This document shows, one piece after another, positions 48,101 to 54,100 of a DNA stretch of 64,000 bases. Within the stretch, counting starts at the first letter, position 1. Every line of letters starts with the position of its first letter. A program made the position numbers and the translations under genes. The notes under the pieces were generated by a model, which did no database searches, had not been told where the DNA came from, and was given only the letters and a program-made list of their open reading frames with translations. Source of the stretch: Liolophura sinensis (lineage: Eukaryota; Mollusca; Polyplacophora; Chitonida; Chitonidae); assembly GCF_032854445.1 (NCBI RefSeq), contig NC_088302.1:30845979-30909978 (forward strand), read 5' to 3'.

Positions 48101-51100
48101 GAGAACTTCAGGTATGTAATTTCCTTTTTGCCAATGTCATTTTGAATGACACTCTGCAGTGTTGTGGTTTTCTGTGAGATTGCGTCATTTGCATTTGTAT
48201 TCTCCAATACAGTTTCCATTGAAATTTAACTGCAATGAGTGTTTAACTGTGATGAGTGTTACAGTGTCTGCTTCGAAAAGCAGAGGCTTAGGGTTCAATC
48301 CTGACTCTAGGTATCCAAGGCAACCAGCAGTCTTGGAACTTCCCTCACTGTATGCTACCGGCCCTGATAGCTCAGTTGGTAGAGCGTCAACCTTGGGGAA
48401 GGTAGATCCACGGGCAATCTTGGGTCGGGTCACAGCTAGGACATTAAAAGAGGAAGTCGTATTTTCCTCGTTTAGCATTCAGCATGAAGGGGATAGTGCA
48501 ACGACTGGTTAACCTGTATCAATATAATGGCTCAGGTGGGTCAGATAAAAAGAGACATGATAAAAGAGACATGTGGAAATCTGTCCTGCAACAAGGAGGC
48601 ACATTACACATACATGCATTCTAAGGACTCTTTCGTCGTCATGCGACTGAAAAATTGTTAAGTGCAACGTTAAACCCTACGCACTCTCACTCACTCATTG
48701 TATGCTAAGTCTAAGAGGATAGGCTAGTATTTTTTTTTACTGTCATGAGTCAATACTGACTCTGTATACACGAGTGAACTAAGCAGTTTGAGTTATTTAA
48801 TGTCAGTGTGTGTGATGTCTGACACATTATTAACTCTTAGAACAGTGTTTTGAGGTTTATTTAGAAGGTCAGATGATAGTCTTAAAAAAAAAGGGTTCTG
48901 TAATAAAAGTACTACTTTGTAACCTTTTCCGACTAACTTTTTGTGGCAAATATAGCATATGTTGCATTGTTTCTTTTCTGCACCATGTTACAGAGCCCGC
49001 CTGTTTCTGATCTCCACCAAAGCAGGCTCTCTGGGCACCAATCTGGTGGCTGCTAATCGAGTCATCGTGTTTGATGCCTCCTGGAATCCCTCTCATGACA
49101 TACAGTCCATCTTCAGAGTGTACAGATTTGGCCAGACTAAGCCCGTCTACGTCTACAGGTTCCTGGCTCAGGTGAGAGTACGAATAGGGCTGAGAAGTGA
49201 GCATAAATACAGAAAGTACAAATAGGACTTATAAGTGGGCAGAAAGTACGATTAGGGCTGAGAAGTGGGAATAAATATAGAAAGTACAAATAGGACTTAT
49301 AAGTGGGCAGAAAGTACGAATAGGGCTGAGAAGTGGGAATAAATATAGAAAGTACGAATTGGACTTTTAAGTGGGCAGAAAGTGCGAATAGGGCTGAGAA
49401 GTGGGAATAAATATAGAAAGTACGAATTGGACTTATAAGTGGGCAGAAAGTGCGAATAGGGCTGAGGATTGGAGGTAAATACAGAAAGTACGAATAGGAT
49501 TGAGAACTGGGAGTAAATGCAGAAAGTATGAATAAAGCTGAAAAGTGGGGATATGCAGAGCCAGCCATGGTGCCGCATTTCCACCAAACCTGGGAATTCA
49601 GAACCAGCTCGGCACACTCACTGTTAGCCGGAGTCACTTTACATGTCATTCTATTTGAGAAATTATTTCATGCAGAGCTCTGTACATGCATAGGTGAAGG
49701 TTTAACTGATGTGATGATTTTATGTTTCACACTAGGACACAGGGTTTGTTTCATCCTTGCCACCATTCCCCTTAAAAGTATTAAGAAGTACTGTAAATAA
49801 AACTGCAGTGACCTATACAGGGTTGGATTTAAGCGGCAAACGATCGTTTGGGTTACGTATCGGTTGGCGGGTGTGCAAAATGTAAAATGTATATGGGGTA
49901 TTCTTGCACCTTAGAGTACAATGTCGCACTCCTGTCCCTGTGAACTTCACGATATATACGCCTTGTGTCGTTTTGCTCAATGAAAAGCCACAGGAACAGG
50001 GTAATCTATTTTTGTAACAAGGAATGTCTTGCACGGGATGTTAGGTACATTTTATAGAAACGTGATGTTAGATGAAACGAGGATTGAAGTAATTTCAGGT
50101 TTTCTTGAGAATAAAAGTCTTCACTATGAATCCATTCGAACGCCTGTTTGGGAAACTGAGGAAGGTAGCAAAATTTCATGTATGTCCAAATTTCATCGCC
50201 CAAATATTCAGTCGGACACTCGTCTGTGGAACGCATAAATTTTGAGGAGCACGACCATTTTTTTGCCGAACATGTCTGACAAGTCAGTGGTAATTTCAAA
50301 CCCTGCTAGAGTTTTCTTACAGCCATTTCACATAAATGCTCTGCTGTATGTTTCTCCGCCCTTAGGGTACGATATTTTTCCTAAACATGGCACATAACAT
50401 CTGTTTTATGTTTCTCCGCCCTTAGGGTACGATATTTTTCCTAGACATGGCACATAACTTCTCTGTTGTATGTTTTTCACACAGGGTACGATGGAGGAGA
50501 AGATTTACGAGAGGCAGGTCACCAAGCAGAGTCTGTCTCAACGTGTGGTAGATGAACATCAGATAGAGAGGCACTTCAATGCTAGGGACTTACAGGAACT
50601 CTACAACTTCCAGCCTGATATAATAGATGACCCCAACAGACCAAAGAGACCTACGCCTGTCCTTCCTAAGGTGATTGCAACACATTATGTCTTATTTTGG
50701 ACCAGTCATATTGCCTCAGTTGACTGAACGATAGCTTGTCAGCTGTTCATGTCATTATGTGGTATGTTTGTATCAGATGCTCATCTTATCATGTGCTGTG
50801 CTTGTTTCATGTCTTAATGTGCTGTGGGACCAGTAGATCCAGGATCAATCCTTGATCGAGTCACACCTAAGACTTTAAAAGAGGAAGTTGTAACTTCCTC
50901 GCTTGGCGTTCAGCATGAAGGGGATAGTGCAACGACTGGTTGACCCGTATCAGTATAATGGCTCGGGCGGGGCGGCTTACTTGCCTTCGGTAAGTCGTCT
51001 CAGTGAAGCAACACTAAATAAAAGAGCGGTGGAAATCCGTCCTGCAACAAGGAGGCACATTACACGTACATGCACCCTAATGATTCCTTCGTCGTCATAT

Positions 51101-54100
51101 GACTGAAAAATTGTTGAGTACGACGTTAAACCCCAAGCACTCACTCACTTAATGTGCTGTGCTTGTATGAGATGCTCATCTTGTTATGTGCTGTGCTTGT
51201 ATGAGATGCTCATCTTGTCATGTGCTGTGCTTGTATGAGATGCTCATCTTGTCGTGTGCTGTGCTTGTTTCATGTCTTAATGTGCTGTGCTTGTATGAGA
51301 TGCTCATCTTGTGATGTGCTGTGCTTGTATGAGATGCTCATCTTGTCATGTGCTGTGCTTGTATGAGATGCTCATCTTGTCATGTGCTGTGCTTGTATCA
51401 GATGCTCATCTTGTCATGTGCTGTGCTTGTATCAGATGCTCATCTTGTCATGTGCTGTGCTTGTATCAGATGCTCATCTTGTCATGTGCTGTGCTTGTAT
51501 CACATGCTCATCTTTTCATGTGCAGTGCTTGTATCAGCTGTTCATGTTATCATGTGCTATGCTTGTTTCATCTTGTCATTTGCTGTGCTTGTAGGATCAC
51601 ATGTTAGCGGACCTGCTGCAGAGGAAGAAGCATTGGATCGTGTCTTACCACGAGCACGACTCGCTGCTGGAGAACCAGGTCAGTGAGGTGCTGTCCGAGG
51701 AGGAGAGGAAGGCAGCATGGGAAGAGTTTGAGCAGGAGAAGAAGGGCATCATCAATAGAGGTATGTTCTATGGTTGTTCCAACAAACTCTCTCAACCTGT
51801 TTCCAAGTAGAGGCCGGTCCACACTTAGGCGATTGAGTCACGAAAAAACAAAATCAGCCAGAATGGCAAGGAATCTAGATTTCGTCAGGAGAGTTTGTGC
51901 AATGACCCTTCCTCTCACCAGGAGCAGTTGTAATGAGACTGTAAAAATAAGCAATGCTCAAAAAGCGTATTGTACTTTTGAAGGTATACCAGATTGATTC
52001 ATGAAAGAGTTTCCAAATCCTTTATATTGTTTTGGTATTAACTGATGTCTTCATATTTAGTATCATTTAGAAGCAAGTATGTCATCAAACATTACTATTG
52101 GTTCTGAAACTGGCATATTTCCAGTAGTAAATCATAATGTCTTTCAAACTAAGCTTAAAACATCTTTCTGAGTACAACGCAACTCACAGACTGAGCCAAA
52201 ATTTGATAAGACAGATTTGATAATATTTAAAATTAAAATAATTTAAATTGTTTAAAAAAATATTTATTTTGGTCAAAACTTCAAAATTGGCAACAATTTT
52301 TAAAATAAGCCCAAAATTAAAATTGAAAATCATGTGTGGACAGACAGTATTTCACCTAAGGTTTGTACATAATGAACTGTTGATACTGCATAAAGGCCTT
52401 AAAATGATTCTTTTGATGCCAGCACTTAACTTTTTTGCACAAAAAATTAGCCAAACTGTTAAGTGACCCAACTGACACCTTGCCATCACATAGGTGAAAA
52501 AGTTTTAAGTATGACATAAAACCCCAAGCATACATATATAGATAAGTGGCCTTGTAAGGTGGACGAATCAGTCGGAATACAGCAAAATGTGTTGTTTTAA
52601 AAATTGTAAACGTAAGGTGAAATATTTATGTATTTATTTATTTGATGTATTTTATGATGTACTCAAGAATATTTCACTTATATCACAGCGGCTAGCGTTA
52701 AGTGGGGAGGAAACCCATGACCATCCACAGGTTGCTGGTAATCTATGTGAAATGCAGTCAAAATATTTATATATTTATTTATTTGATGTATTTTATGCCA
52801 TACTCAAGAATGTTTCACTTATATCACAGTGGCTAGCGTTATGTGGGGAGGAAACCCATGGCCATCCACAGGTTGCTGGTAATCTATGTGAAATGCAGTC
52901 AAAATATTTATATATTTATTTATTTGATGTATTTTATGCCATACTTAAGAATGTTTCACTTATATCACAGTGGCTAGCGTTATGTGGGGAGGAAACCCAT
53001 GACCATCCACAGGTTGCTGGTAATCTATGTGAAATGCAGTCAAAATATTTATATATTTATTTATTTGATGTATTTTATGCCATACTCAAGAATGTTTCAC
53101 TTATATCACAATGGCTAGCGTTAAGTGGGGAGGAAACCCATGACCATCCACAGGTTGCTGGTAATCTATGTGAAATGCAGTCAAAATATTTATATATTTA
53201 TTTATTTGATGTATTTTATGCCATACTCAAGAATGTTTCACTTATATCACAATGGCTAGCGTTAAGTGGGGAGGAAACCCATGGCCATCCACAGGTTGCT
53301 GGTAATCTATGTGAAATGCAGTCAAAAATAATTTCATGTAATCTGTGACATTTGTTGCTTACCTGAACACATTGTGTTTTGCAGCACCCCAGATCACTCA
53401 GCAGTTTATGATGCAGCAGGCCCAGTATATGAACCATGGCCCAGGGTTGCCACACATGATGAGCCAGGCAGCGTATGGCTCTGTCAATGTCAGACCCCCT
53501 AATGTCTTGGCCATTGTCCATGAAATGAGGCAAAGGGTGAGTAGCTGGATTTTTATTTTTACACTAATTTGGTATTTAATTTACTACAGAAAAGATTTAC
53601 ATGGTTAATACAGCTGGGTAGTACCCTGGTAGTTCTGACCTGTGAAGCATGTTGTTTTTGTAGTCAACATTCCTGGCTGTGCTACTGGGAACACTTGTCG
53701 CCAGGCCTGCTCCCTCTTCAGCTGTTTCCAGTAATCGGCTTAAAACGAACATACTCGACACCCATCATTTGAGTGTTCGTTCTTTGAACCGGGGGCAAAC
53801 GGTTCATGGGGATGGGTCCCTAAAGCACTGTAATGCGAGTGAGATGTTTCAGTGTTATTGCCATATGTTCATATTAATTGCTGCAAATTAAAAAAATCGC
53901 AACTTAGCCTCTTGTGTATCAGTGTAACGGTAATTGTTGCAGATGGTGTTTCAACAAATCGTACACGCCTTTAGCCCAGGTTTTGCATATTAGGGCACGG
54001 GAAAGCGCCAGCCCGACATCCTGGGACAACCTGAAATTTTCGTCAGGCAACTTCAACTTCAGCTGCCTGTCAGGCTACTAGAAATTCCAGCAGCAAAAAC

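Noticed and set aside
51311..51686. Cys-rich open frames (98 and 112 codons)
   Set aside because: Translation of the 34 bp minisatellite, overlapping ATRX exon 28 in another frame.
52587..53348. 253-codon open frame
   Set aside because: Five copies of a 141 bp SINE-derived unit within ATRX intron 28; no independent coding signal.
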